A DNA stretch of 64,000 bases from Thermoplasmata archaeon (GTDB lineage: Archaea; Thermoplasmatota; Thermoplasmata; Lutacidiplasmatales; UBA184): the NCBI GenBank assembly GCA_027314165.1, contig DAHVCH010000005.1, forward strand, positions 62,001 to 126,000. Direction: 5' to 3'. The translations under genes and the position numbers were made by a program. The notes beneath the pieces are model-generated. The model was not told where the DNA came from. It was given only the letters and a program-made list of their open reading frames with translations, and ran no database searches. Shown in pieces: positions 43,087 to 52,128 of this stretch. Within the stretch, counting starts at the first letter, position 1; each line of letters opens with the position of its first letter.

Positions 43087-44342
43087 GCCTCGGGGAGTTC
43101 TCGGTCTCCGACCACGGCATCACCTTCGCCAAGGGCTACCGGGCCTCCGGCACCGCCGCCGGGATCAAGCGGTCCCTCCGCCCCGACCTCGCGGTCGTGA
43201 CCTCCCAGCTCCCGGCCTCCGTCGCCGGGCTCTTCACGACCAACCGGGTCCGGGCGGCCCCGGTGGAGATCTGCGAGGAGCTCCTGCGCTCCCGCCCCAC
43301 CGAGGCCCGCGGGCTCGTCGTGGTGAGCGGCGTCGCGAACGCGCTCACCGGCCCCGCCGGGCTCGAGGACTCCCGCCGGGTCATCGAGCTCTCCGAGCAG
43401 GGGCTTGGGGTGCCCAAGGGCAGCGTCTACCACGCCGCGACGGGCGTCATCGGGCCGCGCATCCCGGTGGAGAAGGTCGCTTCCCACCTGCCGAGCGCGA
43501 TCGAGGCTCTGAGCTTCGACCGGGAGGCCGCGACCAAGGCCGCGACGGCGATCCTCACCACCGACACCCGCACGAAGGAGGCCGCGGTCTCCGTCCGGCT
43601 GGCGGACGGCACGCGCGCCCGGATCGGGGGGATGGCCAAGGGGAGCGGCATGATCGCGCCCTCGGTGGGTCCTCCCCACGCCACCACGCTCGCCTTCCTC
43701 ACGACCGACGCCCGCGTGAGCCCCACCGGGCTCCAGGGCCTGCTCAACCGCGAGGCCGACCGCACGTTCAACATGATCAGCGTGGACGGGGACACCTCCA
43801 CGAACGACACCGTGCTCGCCTTCGCGAACGGAGCCGCCGGAGGCGCGCTCTCCGACGACGACCCCGCCCTCGCGCGGGGGATCGGGTTCGTGCTGGAGAA
43901 GCTCGCCCGGGCCGTCGCGCGCGACGGCGAGGGGGCGACCAAGCTCCTCACGGTCCACGTCGAGGGGGCGGCGGACGTCCACGAGGCCCGGGAGGCCGCG
44001 AGGGCCGTCGCGAGCTCGCTGCTCGTCAAGACCGCGCTCTTCGGCGCGGACCCGAACGTCGGCCGGATCGCCTGCGCGCTCGGCTACTCGGGCGCGACCT
44101 TCGACACCGGGGACCTGGACGTCCGCCTGGTCGACGGGCAGAAGCAGTGGCCGCTCATCCTCCGTGGGACCCCGGCCCCCGGGCTCGACAACGGGCAGGG
44201 GCACCGCCTGCACGCCATCCTCCAACGGATGGAGGAGGTCGTCCTGGACGTCCAGCTCCGCCACGGCCCGGCGCAGGCGACGGCGTGGGGATGCGACCTG
44301 TCCTACGGCTACGTCCAGATCAACGCCCAGTACAGGACATGA
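43083..44342 (+). CDS. argJ: Ornithine acetyltransferase ArgJ with insertion at the cleavage site
   Basis: 419 aa. ArgJ transfers the acetyl group between acetylornithine and glutamate, sparing ArgA and ArgE. ATGVIG (119-124, oxyanion hole) and ALFGADPNVGRI are standard. The self-cleavage region reads KGSGMIAPSVGPPHATTLAF: four extra residues separate MIAP from the Ala-Thr cleavage pair (Thr201 is the predicted nucleophile), where most ArgJ have MI-P-N-M-A-T. The VVSGVANALTG segment also lacks a usual Asn. Probably active, but cleavage should be tested. Confidence 0.9.
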   Translation: MSLGEFSVSDHGITFAKGYRASGTAAGIKRSLRPDLAVVTSQLPASVAGLFTTNRVRAAPVEICEELLRSRPTEARGLVVVSGVANALTGPAGLEDSRRVIELSEQGLGVPKGSVYHAATGVIGPRIPVEKVASHLPSAIEALSFDREAATKAATAILTTDTRTKEAAVSVRLADGTRARIGGMAKGSGMIAPSVGPPHATTLAFLTTDARVSPTGLQGLLNREADRTFNMISVDGDTSTNDTVLAFANGAAGGALSDDDPALARGIGFVLEKLARAVARDGEGATKLLTVHVEGAADVHEAREAARAVASSLLVKTALFGADPNVGRIACALGYSGATFDTGDLDVRLVDGQKQWPLILRGTPAPGLDNGQGHRLHAILQRMEEVVLDVQLRHGPAQATAWGCDLSYGYVQINAQYRT

Positions 44343-44359
44343 GGAGGGAGAGGAGCGAC

Positions 44360-45265
44360 ATGACGGGCCGCACCCGGACCGGCCGCCCTCCCCGCGTGGT
44401 CAAGGTGGGCGGCCGGGAGATCCGTCCCGGGCCGGAGCTCGAGGCGTTCGCCTCCTGGGCGAGCGAGCTGCACCGCACTTCCGGGCCCCTGGTCATCGTC
44501 CACGGCGGGGGCGACGAGGTCTCGGCGCTCTCCGAGCGCCTGGGCCTTCCGGCCCTCAAGGTCGCCGGCCAGCGCGTCACCACCCCCGAGGTCCTGCCGC
44601 TCGTCGAGGGCGTCCTCGCGGGCCCCGTGAACCTTCGCCTGGTCTCCGCGCTCAACCGCGCGGGCCTGAGGGCGCTGGGGCTCTCGGGGGTCTCGGGCGA
44701 GATGGTCCAGGCCCGGGACGCGCAGGCCGGTCTGCTCGGCCGCGTCGGAGAACCGACCCGGGTCGACGCCGCGTTCCTGCAGCAGCTGCTCCTCCAGGGG
44801 ATCGTCCCCGTCTTCGCCCCCCTCGCCTCTGACGGCGAGGGAGGGGTGCTGAACGTCAACGCGGACCTCTTCGCGGCGGGGATCGCCCAGGCGCTCGGCG
44901 GGGAGCTCGTCCTGCTCACGGACGTCCCCGGGGTCCTGGACGGCGAGGGCCGCCTCCTGGGCCGCCTCACGCCTTCCGGCGTCCGGGCCCTCGTCGCGGA
45001 CGGCACCGTCCACGGCGGGATGGTTCCGAAGGTCGAGGCCGCCCTCCGGGTCCTCTCGAACGGGGCGAAGCGTGTCTGGATCGGGCCGTTCCGGCCCACC
45101 GCGCTCCACGGCGGGCTCCGCGGCGGGACGTGGTTCGTCCCCGAGGGGATTCCCCTCGACGGACCGTCTCCCCGCGCGCGCCCGACCTCCCCCCGGGGCC
45201 GGCCCCTGGCCGCCGCCTCCACCTACCCTCTCCTCCCGCTCCGTCTGGGGGCGGGGGCAGGATAG
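44360..45265 (+). CDS. argB: Acetylglutamate kinase
   Basis: 301 aa. VVKVGGREI, the glycine-rich LVIVHGGGDEVS, LNVNADLFAAGIA and LLTDVPGVL match the amino-acid kinase fold of ArgB (also LysZ). It phosphorylates N-acetylglutamate. I chose ATG at 44360, which follows GGAGGGAGAGGAG; the in-frame ATG at 44339 overlaps the argJ stop and would add seven residues. The last 45 residues are Pro/Arg-rich and unlike the family. Confidence 0.9.
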   Translation: MTGRTRTGRPPRVVKVGGREIRPGPELEAFASWASELHRTSGPLVIVHGGGDEVSALSERLGLPALKVAGQRVTTPEVLPLVEGVLAGPVNLRLVSALNRAGLRALGLSGVSGEMVQARDAQAGLLGRVGEPTRVDAAFLQQLLLQGIVPVFAPLASDGEGGVLNVNADLFAAGIAQALGGELVLLTDVPGVLDGEGRLLGRLTPSGVRALVADGTVHGGMVPKVEAALRVLSNGAKRVWIGPFRPTALHGGLRGGTWFVPEGIPLDGPSPRARPTSPRGRPLAAASTYPLLPLRLGAGAG

Positions 45266-45284
45266 CAACGAGGTACGAACGAAG

Positions 45285-46556
45285 ATGGCCGGGAAGCTCA
45301 AACACGTGGTGCTCGCCTACTCGGGGGGACTCGACACGTCCGTCGCCATCCCCTGGATCAAGGAACACTACGGCGCAGAAGTGACGACGCTCACGATCGA
45401 CGTGGGGCAGGAGGGAGAACTCTCCGACGCGGTCGAGCGCGCTCCGCTCAACGGGGCCCGCGAGGCGCTGCTGGTCGACGCGAAGGAGGCCTTCGCCGAG
45501 GAGTTCCTCTTCCCGGCGCTCGCCGCCAACTGTCTCTACCAGGGCATCTACCCGCTGTCGACCTCCCTCGCGCGCCCGCTGATCGTCCGCCACCTGGTCT
45601 CCGCCGCCTTACGGCTGGGGGCGGACGCCGTGGCGCACGGGTGCACGGGGAAGGGGAACGACCAGGTCCGCTTCGATGTGGGCGTCCAGACGCTCGCCCC
45701 CCACCTGGCGATCATCGCCCCGGTCCGGGAGTGGAACATGAACCGGACGGACGAGATCGAGTATGCCCGGGCCCACGGGCTCAAGATCCACGTGAAGCCC
45801 GAGTCCCCCTACTCGGTCGACGAGAACCTCTGGGGCCGGTCGATCGAAGGGGGCCGCCTGGAGGACCCCGCCGCCGCCCCGCCGGAAGAGGTCTTCCAGT
45901 GGACCGGCCACCCCTCGGACTGGCCGAAGGCCCCCGAGGAAGTGCGTGTCGGGTTCTCCCGGGGCCTCCCCGTGAGCCTGGACGGAGCGGCGATGGACCC
46001 CGTCCCGCTGATCCGTGCCCTCAACGAGAAGGTCGGCGCGCACGGCGTCGGCCGGATCGACCACGTGGAGGACCGGGTGGTGGGGATCAAGTCGCGCGAG
46101 ACCTACGAGTGTCCCGCCGCGGTCGCCCTGGTCCAGGCCCACCAGGCGCTGGAGGCGCTCGTGCTGCCGCGCGACCTCCTCTCCTTCAAGGCCAGCGTGG
46201 ACCGCCGGTTCGCCGACACGGTCTACGAGGGTCTCTGGTACAGCCCGCTCCGGGAGGCCCTCTCGGCCTTCTCCCTGAGCACCCAGGAGACCGTGACCGG
46301 CGAGGTCACGCTGCGGCTCTTCCAGGGGTCGGCCCGGGTCGTCTCCCGGCGCTCGCCCTTCTCCCTGCTGAGCCGGGAGCTCGCGACGTACGACCGGGGG
46401 TCCACCTTCCGGCAGGATGCGGCCGAGGGCTTCATCCACCTCTTCGGTCTGTCCAACCGGTTGGCCTATGCCCGCAGGAGAGAAGCGCTCACCGAAACGG
46501 AGGACGGGGGGAACCTCCCTGCTTCGGGAAAGGTTTCGCCGCCCACCCCACCCTGA
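45285..46556 (+). CDS. argG: Argininosuccinate synthase
   Basis: 423 aa. P-loop-like AYSGGLDTS (10-18), GCTGKGNDQVRF and EWNMNRTDEIEYA identify ArgG, which joins citrulline and aspartate with ATP. It starts 19 nt after argB. The 3' end overlaps the argH frame by 89 nt if argH uses its ATG. No ornithine carbamoyltransferase or acetylornithine aminotransferase is in the window, so the pathway is completed elsewhere. Confidence 0.95.
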   Translation: MAGKLKHVVLAYSGGLDTSVAIPWIKEHYGAEVTTLTIDVGQEGELSDAVERAPLNGAREALLVDAKEAFAEEFLFPALAANCLYQGIYPLSTSLARPLIVRHLVSAALRLGADAVAHGCTGKGNDQVRFDVGVQTLAPHLAIIAPVREWNMNRTDEIEYARAHGLKIHVKPESPYSVDENLWGRSIEGGRLEDPAAAPPEEVFQWTGHPSDWPKAPEEVRVGFSRGLPVSLDGAAMDPVPLIRALNEKVGAHGVGRIDHVEDRVVGIKSRETYECPAAVALVQAHQALEALVLPRDLLSFKASVDRRFADTVYEGLWYSPLREALSAFSLSTQETVTGEVTLRLFQGSARVVSRRSPFSLLSRELATYDRGSTFRQDAAEGFIHLFGLSNRLAYARRREALTETEDGGNLPASGKVSPPTPP

Positions 46557-47985
46557 GGCGGCGGAGTTCGGCTCCTCCGTCGAGGAGGACCGGGTCCTCC
46601 TGCCGTACGATCTGCTGGGAAGCCTCGCCCACGCCCGCATGCTGACCCGGCAGGGGTTGCTTCCGCTCCAGCAGGGTCGGACGCTGGTCCGCGAGCTCGT
46701 ACGCCTTCGCCGAGAGGCCGCGGCCGACCGCTTCCCGCTCGACCCGTCCCTCGAGGACGTCCACATGAACGTGGAGGCGACGCTCACCTCCCGGCTGGGG
46801 GACGTGGGCGCGCGCCTCCCGACGGGGCGGAGCCGGAACGACCAGGTGGCCACCGACCTCGCGCTCTACCTGCGCCACTCGCTCCTGCGTCTGGAGCAGC
46901 TCGTCGTGGCCTCCTCGGGGGCGCTGCTCGCCCAGGCGGCGGGGCCCCAGGGAAGGTACGTCGTCCCTGCGATGACCCACCTGCAGGACGCCCAGCGCGT
47001 CTACCTCGCGCAGGTCCTCCAGGTGCACGCCCGACGGCTCGTCCGCGACGCCAGCCGCCTGCGTCGGGTCCGGGAGTCGATGATCTACTGCCCGCTGGGG
47101 GCGGGGGCGATCGCCGGGAGCTCCCTCCCCCTGGACCGGAACCTCACCGCCCGCCTCCTGGGCTTCCGCGAGCCCCACCCGAACTCGATGGACGCGGTCT
47201 CCGACCGCGACTCGGCGTCGGAGACGCTGGGCGCCCTCGCCCTGCTCGGGGTCCACATCTCCTCCCTGGCGGAGGAGTGGGTCCTCTGGTCCACGCCGCA
47301 GTTCGGCCGGCTCCGGCTCGATGACGCGTTCGTCACGACCTCGAGCCTGATGCCCCACAAGCGGAACCCGGACATGGCGGAGCTTCTCCGGGGAGAGTCG
47401 GGGCCGCTCATCGGCCTGGCCACGGGTCACCTGGTCACCCTGAAGGGGCTCCCCCTCGCCTACAACCGGGACCTCCAGACGCTGAAGCCCCTCCTGTTCG
47501 AGGGGGTCCGGCGCGCCGAGCGGGCGCTCCGGGTCCTCGCGCCGATGATCCGGACCGCGCGCTTCCACACCTCGCCCGCCACCCACGGAGGAGGAGCGTC
47601 GCCCACGGCGAGCGTCGAGCTTGCGGACGAGCTTGTCCGGTGCGGGGTGCCGTTCCGGGAGGCCCACCGCCGGGTGGCGAAGTTCCTGGTCGAGCTCGAG
47701 CGCGCTCACCGGTCGTGGGGGGACCTCACGGAAGACGCGTGGGGCCAGGCGTTCCCCGAGCTCCTACGCCGGGGATGGTCCCCGCCCGCCCCGCATCAGG
47801 AGCCCGAACGCCGGACGACCTCGGGGGGAAGCGCGTGGGTGGAGGTCTCCAGGGACCGCATGCTTCTCGAGCGGGCGCTCCAGCGCCACCTCTCGGTCCT
47901 GGCGGCCGAGTCCGCCCGCCTCACCGAGCTCGAGCGCAGGCTCGAGACCTCTCCCGTTCAGGGACGGGTCTCGGCCCGGAAGTAG
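46468..47985 (+). CDS. argH: Argininosuccinate lyase
   Basis: About 505 aa. GARLPTGRSRNDQVATDLAL, THLQDAQRV and the fumarase-superfamily signature TSSLMPHKRNPDMAE identify ArgH, which releases arginine and fumarate. The family usually starts near the residues LLRERF of this reading. The only ATG in frame (46468) lies within argG, with no ribosome site; a non-ATG start near 46520, behind GGAGGACGGGGGGA, is also possible. The start is therefore uncertain. Confidence 0.92.
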   Translation: MPAGEKRSPKRRTGGTSLLRERFRRPPHPEAAEFGSSVEEDRVLLPYDLLGSLAHARMLTRQGLLPLQQGRTLVRELVRLRREAAADRFPLDPSLEDVHMNVEATLTSRLGDVGARLPTGRSRNDQVATDLALYLRHSLLRLEQLVVASSGALLAQAAGPQGRYVVPAMTHLQDAQRVYLAQVLQVHARRLVRDASRLRRVRESMIYCPLGAGAIAGSSLPLDRNLTARLLGFREPHPNSMDAVSDRDSASETLGALALLGVHISSLAEEWVLWSTPQFGRLRLDDAFVTTSSLMPHKRNPDMAELLRGESGPLIGLATGHLVTLKGLPLAYNRDLQTLKPLLFEGVRRAERALRVLAPMIRTARFHTSPATHGGGASPTASVELADELVRCGVPFREAHRRVAKFLVELERAHRSWGDLTEDAWGQAFPELLRRGWSPPAPHQEPERRTTSGGSAWVEVSRDRMLLERALQRHLSVLAAESARLTELERRLETSPVQGRVSARK

Positions 47986-48036
47986 CGCCGGGACCCCGAC
48001 GGGAGGAGGTTCCCGGGGGACCCCCCGGTCCGTCAG

Positions 48037-48046
48037 CCTTTTTTAC
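48037..48046 (+). promoter_or_regulatory. TATA-like box of the Sec61-beta gene
   Basis: CCTTTTTTAC centred 28 nt before the ATG at 48070, giving a leaderless mRNA. The T-run may also serve as terminator of argH. Confidence 0.5.
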
Positions 48047-48069
48047 CTTCCTCGCGCCTGTCCCGGGCG

Positions 48070-48231
48070 ATGGCCGAGCAGAAGAACCGCGGTTTTCAGT
48101 CCGCGGCGGGTCTCATCCAGTACTACGACATGGAGGAGACCAAGTCGATCAAGATCCCCCCCGAGGTCGTGGTGGCGATGGGGCTCATCGCGGCCTTCGT
48201 GGTCGAGATCCTCCGCTGGAAGTACTCGTAG
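48070..48231 (+). CDS. sec61b: Preprotein translocase Sec61-beta subunit
   Basis: 53 aa, typical archaeal length. A short polar N-terminus (AEQKNRGFQSAAGLIQYYD), the conserved SIKIPPEVV, then a single membrane segment (VVVAMGLIAAFVVEIL) and a basic end. Small accessory subunit of the SecYE-beta channel. It is too short for most gene finders and has its own TATA box. Confidence 0.9.
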   Translation: MAEQKNRGFQSAAGLIQYYDMEETKSIKIPPEVVVAMGLIAAFVVEILRWKYS

Positions 48232-48345
48232 GCGCCCGATCGCGCCCCCCCAGCCCCTTGACCCATCTCCAGCGCGCGTCCTACCCGGAACGTGGCCCGG
48301 GCCCCGCGCTCGGGGGCCTCGGACCCCGTCGACCTCTGCGGGAGG

Positions 48346-48930
48346 TCAGCTGGCCAGGAAGCCCTTCGACCTCAGGTGGCCGAGGATCGTGTCGGTGCAG
48401 GTGGTGACGGGGGCGGTGCCGGTGTCGACCACCAGGTCGGCGCTCTTCGGCTCCTCGAACGGGTCGTCCACGCCGGTCATCTGCTTGACCTGTCCCGCGC
48501 GGTTGGCCTTGTAGAGCCCCTTCACGTCGCGCGCCTCGCAGACCTCGAGCGGAGCGCGCAGGTACACCTCGGTGTACCGCTCCCCGATCGACGCCCTCGC
48601 CGCCTGGCGGGAGGTCTCGTACGGCGTGATGAGCGCGACGATGACCGCGACCCCGTTCCGGGAGAGGACCCTGGCCACGTAGCTCACCCGGTGGGCGTGG
48701 GTCTCCCGGTCCTTCCGGCTGAACCCGAGGTCGGGGGAGAGCCCCTTGCGGACCTCGTCGCCATCCAGGATCTCGACCTTCCAGCCCTTCCCTCGCAGGT
48801 GCTCGGAGAGGTGCTTCGAGAGCGTGGACTTTCCGGAGCCGGAGAGCCCTTCCATCCACAGGACGAAGCCCGGGTGGCCGTTCGGTGCGGCGGAGTGCGA
48901 GGGGGCGTGCGGTTGCGTGTCCGAGGTCAT
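48346..48930 (-). CDS. cysC: Adenylylsulfate (APS) kinase
   Basis: 194 aa. P-loop GLSGSGKST (28-36), DGDEVRKGLSPDLGFSRKDR and FVRAPLEVCEARDVKGLY-like stretch (here YLRAPLEVCEARD) are CysC signatures. It makes PAPS from APS. No sulfate adenylyltransferase or PAPS reductase is adjacent; its ATG overlaps the stop of a phosphatase/sulfatase-fold gene (ATGA) at the edge of a glycan region, so PAPS may be used as sulfate donor for glycans. Confidence 0.93.
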   Translation of the reverse strand: MTSDTQPHAPSHSAAPNGHPGFVLWMEGLSGSGKSTLSKHLSEHLRGKGWKVEILDGDEVRKGLSPDLGFSRKDRETHAHRVSYVARVLSRNGVAVIVALITPYETSRQAARASIGERYTEVYLRAPLEVCEARDVKGLYKANRAGQVKQMTGVDDPFEEPKSADLVVDTGTAPVTTCTDTILGHLRSKGFLAS

Positions 48931-50330
48931 TTAGGGACCCAAGCATCGATGGGCTTCCCTTGCATAAAGCTCGGGGGGGTCTCCCCCAGGAGCCGCAGGA
49001 GCGTCGGGGCGACGTTGAGGATATCCTCCCGTTCCCCGTGCCGTCCTCCCGGAGGGAAGGTCCGCCGGGGGTCCGCGAGAGCGTAGACGCCGTCCCAGCC
49101 GTGCACGGCGTCGTCCGGCCCGGTGTCGTTCTCGCTGAGGAAGAGCTTCCCGTGCCCCACGGTCCCCGCCGAGCGCCAGGCCAGCTCCCCGAAGTACGCC
49201 ATCAGGTCCGGAGCGTCCCCCCGGACGCTGCGGTAAGCGTCCTTCGGACGGGTCACCCGCACTCCCAGGGGGCTTCCGTCCGGCCGCCTCACCTGGGAGA
49301 GCTCCGCGCGCAGACGCGCCTCGAGCTCGGGGACGTCGGAGGCCTTGACGCGCCCCTGCGGTTCGCGACCCTTGACGTTGAAGAAGAGCCGGGCGTAGTA
49401 GCCACCTGCGCCCCAGACCGAGGTCCGCTTCCAGTCCACGGCGCAAGCTTCCAGGGGCGTGCCGGGGGCCGGAGGCTTCCCCTTCAGGCCGAGCAGGCCC
49501 CGCTCGATGAGCCACTCGTTGATGCAGAAGCACCCTTCCATCGCCTTCGAGCCGTGGTCGCTGGCCACGAGCACGAGGCTCTCCGGAGGCACGAGCTCGA
49601 GGAAGGCGCCGATCTCCTGGTCGAGCTGAGCGTAGTACCGCTCCCCGATGCCCTGGAAGGGGCCCTTGGGGTCGTAGGAGGGATGGGTCGGGTCGAAGTA
49701 CTTCCAGAAGGCGTGGTGGAACCGGTCCGGACCGATATCGTGGAGGGCGAAGAGGTCCCACGGTCCCCGCCGGTAGACGTCCCGGGCGATCGCCCAGCGC
49801 TGACGCGTCATGGCCAGGAGCTCCTCGAAGAGCTTCTCGCGCGCGTCGTGGCGGAACTCCACGTCGAAGACGAAGGGGGCGCCGGCCACCCGCTCGAGCT
49901 CGGCGCGCAGCGAGGCCGGGTACACCGGGTCGGGAGCGTTGTCGGGGGTCAGGAAGTCCGAGACGTAGACCCCGTTCACGGGCGGGGGAGGGTACCCCGG
50001 GGGCACGCCCAGGATGGCGACCCTCCGCCCGCGGCGCGACAGGAGGTCCCAGATCGGGGCCGTCTGGAGCGTCGAGGGGGTCGGGGTGTACTGGTCGAAG
50101 TAGGTGCCCGGCCGGCGGTGCCGGAAGCCGTAGACGCCCAGCGTCCCCGGGTCCACGCCGCTGAAGAAGACCGCCCAGGCCGGCACGGTGATGGGCGGTT
50201 CGCAGGTGCGCAGGGGCCCCCACGTGGCGTGCCCGAGGAGCTTCCTCAAGTTGGGCATGTGCGGCAGGAACCGGTCGAACAGGAGCTCCGGCGGTACCGA
50301 ATCGAGCCCCAGGACGACGACCGAAGGCAT
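48927..50330 (-). CDS. Alkaline-phosphatase-superfamily phosphodiesterase/sulfatase-fold enzyme
   Basis: 467 aa. Metal-binding start VVVLGLDSVPPEL, nucleophile region CEPPITVPAWAVFFSG (Thr), and later DIGPDRFHHAFWKY and VASDHGSKAMEG place it in the type I phosphodiesterase/nucleotide pyrophosphatase group of the AlkP superfamily. No signal peptide, so it is cytoplasmic. Translational coupling to cysC suggests it acts on PAP/PAPS-like or sulfated compounds, or on nucleotide sugars; this is inference. Confidence 0.85.
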   Translation of the reverse strand: MPSVVVLGLDSVPPELLFDRFLPHMPNLRKLLGHATWGPLRTCEPPITVPAWAVFFSGVDPGTLGVYGFRHRRPGTYFDQYTPTPSTLQTAPIWDLLSRRGRRVAILGVPPGYPPPPVNGVYVSDFLTPDNAPDPVYPASLRAELERVAGAPFVFDVEFRHDAREKLFEELLAMTRQRWAIARDVYRRGPWDLFALHDIGPDRFHHAFWKYFDPTHPSYDPKGPFQGIGERYYAQLDQEIGAFLELVPPESLVLVASDHGSKAMEGCFCINEWLIERGLLGLKGKPPAPGTPLEACAVDWKRTSVWGAGGYYARLFFNVKGREPQGRVKASDVPELEARLRAELSQVRRPDGSPLGVRVTRPKDAYRSVRGDAPDLMAYFGELAWRSAGTVGHGKLFLSENDTGPDDAVHGWDGVYALADPRRTFPPGGRHGEREDILNVAPTLLRLLGETPPSFMQGKPIDAWVPK

Positions 50331-50369
50331 CTCGACCCGAGCTCCCTCGCTCTCCGTTCGAGCCCGCGG

Positions 50370-50378
50370 TACATATAG
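50370..50378. promoter_or_regulatory. Shared TATA core of a divergent promoter
   Basis: TACATATAG lies between the AlkP-fold gene start (50330, minus) and the glycosyltransferase start (50420, plus), 40-50 nt from each, and is the only AT-rich core in the gap. Confidence 0.5.
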
Positions 50379-50419
50379 CGCGTGCGGCCATCCTCGGGAA
50401 CGCCGACGGACGAAGGAAG

Positions 50420-51679
50420 ATGCGCATCCTCCGGCTCAACGATTGGACGGGACCTCCCGGGGGGGCCGAGTCGTACGTGACGGCCGTGGCCCGGTCGCTC
50501 GAGGAGGCGGGCCATCCCCAGCGCACGATCAGCCTGACCGATGCGCCCTCCGTCTCCGAATACCGGGCCGAGCCGTGGGAACGGATCGTCCCGCTCCGAC
50601 CGATGGGACCCCGCCGGCTCGCGGAGGACCTTGGCGCCGAGCCCCGGGAGTTCGGGCGCGTGGTCGAGGCGATCGACGAGTTCCGACCGGAGATCGTGCA
50701 CCTCCACCACTACGACAGCTGGTTCGTTCCCTTCGCACGGCTCCTCCGCGCCTCCAAGGTCCCCCTCGTGATGACCGCCCACGACGCGAAGCTGGTCTGC
50801 CCCATCGGGACCCTGGTGCTCCCCGACGGGGGCCTCTGCACGGGTCGGATCCTTCCCCGGTGCCAGTTCACCGGATGCGCGGTGGGCCTTGGCTTGGGGT
50901 ACAAGCTCACGCAGGACCGGGTCTTCCGCACCTACGTCGCGCCCCGCGTGCGGCTCTACCTCGCCCCCAGCCGGGCCGCGGGCGAGTTCCTGGAACGCCA
51001 CGGTCTGTCCCCCGTCCAGGTGCTTCCCCCGTTCATCGAGGTCCCTTCGGTCGTGGAGAGCTCCCCGCCGCCTCTTCCTGAGGGGCCGCCGACGCTGGGA
51101 TTCCTCGGACGCCTCGAGACGTACAAGGGGCCGTTCACCCTCCTCGAGGCCTTCCAGCGGGCGCGAGATCGCGTGCCGGGGCTCCGGCTGATCCTCGCGG
51201 GCCGGGGGCCCGCGGAGGCCCGGCTCCGAGAGGAGGTCCGTCGCCATGGGCGCGAGGTCGAAGCGGCGGTCGAGCTCCCCGGATGGGTGAGCGGCGCGGC
51301 CAAGGAGGCGTTCTTCTCTCGGATCCACGTTCTGGCCGTGCCGTCCGAGGGGTACGAGAACTTCGGGCTCATCGGACTGGAGGCCTTCGTCCGGGGCCGC
51401 CCGGCGCTCGGGAGCCGCCTCGGAGGCATCCCCGACTGGCTCGAGCACGAAGGGCAGGGGCTGCTCCTGCCTCCGGGGGACGTCCGCGCGTGGACCGAAG
51501 GTATCGTGGCGGCCTTCCGCGACCGGGCAAGGCTTGCCAGGTGGGGAGAGGCGGCCCGGCGTCGCTACCACGAGCGCTTCCGGCCCGAGGTCCATCTGCG
51601 GGGACTGCTCGCGGCGTACGCGCGGACGCTGAGGGGCCAGGTCCCGCTCCAGGGTCCGGCGCCCGTGGGACCCGCGTAG
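50420..51679 (+). CDS. Glycosyltransferase (GT4, GT-B fold)
   Basis: 419 aa. N-terminal ND-TGPPGGAESYV with the typical glycine loop, middle IVHLHHYDSWF, and C-terminal LGFLGRLETYKGPFTLLEAF plus VPSEGYENFGLIGLEAF, the EX7E donor-binding region of GT4 retaining transferases. A Cys-rich loop (about 130-160; VCPIGT, LCTG, RCQFTGC) may bind metal. It is the only glycosyltransferase of the region on the plus strand. Sugar and acceptor are unknown. Confidence 0.88.
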   Translation: MRILRLNDWTGPPGGAESYVTAVARSLEEAGHPQRTISLTDAPSVSEYRAEPWERIVPLRPMGPRRLAEDLGAEPREFGRVVEAIDEFRPEIVHLHHYDSWFVPFARLLRASKVPLVMTAHDAKLVCPIGTLVLPDGGLCTGRILPRCQFTGCAVGLGLGYKLTQDRVFRTYVAPRVRLYLAPSRAAGEFLERHGLSPVQVLPPFIEVPSVVESSPPPLPEGPPTLGFLGRLETYKGPFTLLEAFQRARDRVPGLRLILAGRGPAEARLREEVRRHGREVEAAVELPGWVSGAAKEAFFSRIHVLAVPSEGYENFGLIGLEAFVRGRPALGSRLGGIPDWLEHEGQGLLLPPGDVRAWTEGIVAAFRDRARLARWGEAARRRYHERFRPEVHLRGLLAAYARTLRGQVPLQGPAPVGPA

Positions 51680-51684
51680 CGGGG

Positions 51685-52128
51685 CTACGAGGCGGTCCGG
51701 GAGCCGCCCCGTGAAGTCGGGGTGGCGGTCGTGGCGGCCGCAGGTGTGGGGGCCGGTGCGGGAAGGGCGGCGGGGGTCTGGGCGACGGTGCGCCCATCGA
51801 GGGGTTTCGACTGGGAGAGCAGCGTCGCCAGGTAGGCAGAGAAGAGGGAGGTCGCCCCTCCGTCCGATCCTCCACCGGTGACCAGGATCTCCGGGGTGAT
51901 CTTCACGTTGTCCTGGCCGATGCGGTCGATCACCTGGATGAGGGCGACCTTGTCCGGGCCGAGCACGATGGTCTGCGCCTGGTACGCGCGCGCCTTGGCC
52001 TCACCTACGGCGACGGTGGCCTGCGCCTCCCCCTGCGCCTTGTTGACCGTGGAGTCGCGTATCCCCTCCGACTGCGCCACGAGCGCGACAACGAGGATGA
52101 TCACCCAATAGACGACGGCCAGCCCCAA
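51685..52128 (-). CDS. Truncated SPFH-like membrane protein
   Basis: 147 aa from TTG at 52128. One N-terminal membrane helix (VVYWVIILVVALV), then a segment like the C-terminal part of SPFH proteins (AQGEAQATVAVGEAKARAYQAQ, then PDKVALIQVIDRIGQDNVKITPEILVTGG) and a Pro/Ala/Thr tail. The SPFH core itself is missing. It could be a specialised short form or the remnant of a longer gene. No ATG or GTG in frame is available after the upstream stop. Confidence 0.6.
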   Translation of the reverse strand: MGLAVVYWVIILVVALVAQSEGIRDSTVNKAQGEAQATVAVGEAKARAYQAQTIVLGPDKVALIQVIDRIGQDNVKITPEILVTGGGSDGGATSLFSAYLATLLSQSKPLDGRTVAQTPAALPAPAPTPAAATTATPTSRGGSRTAS

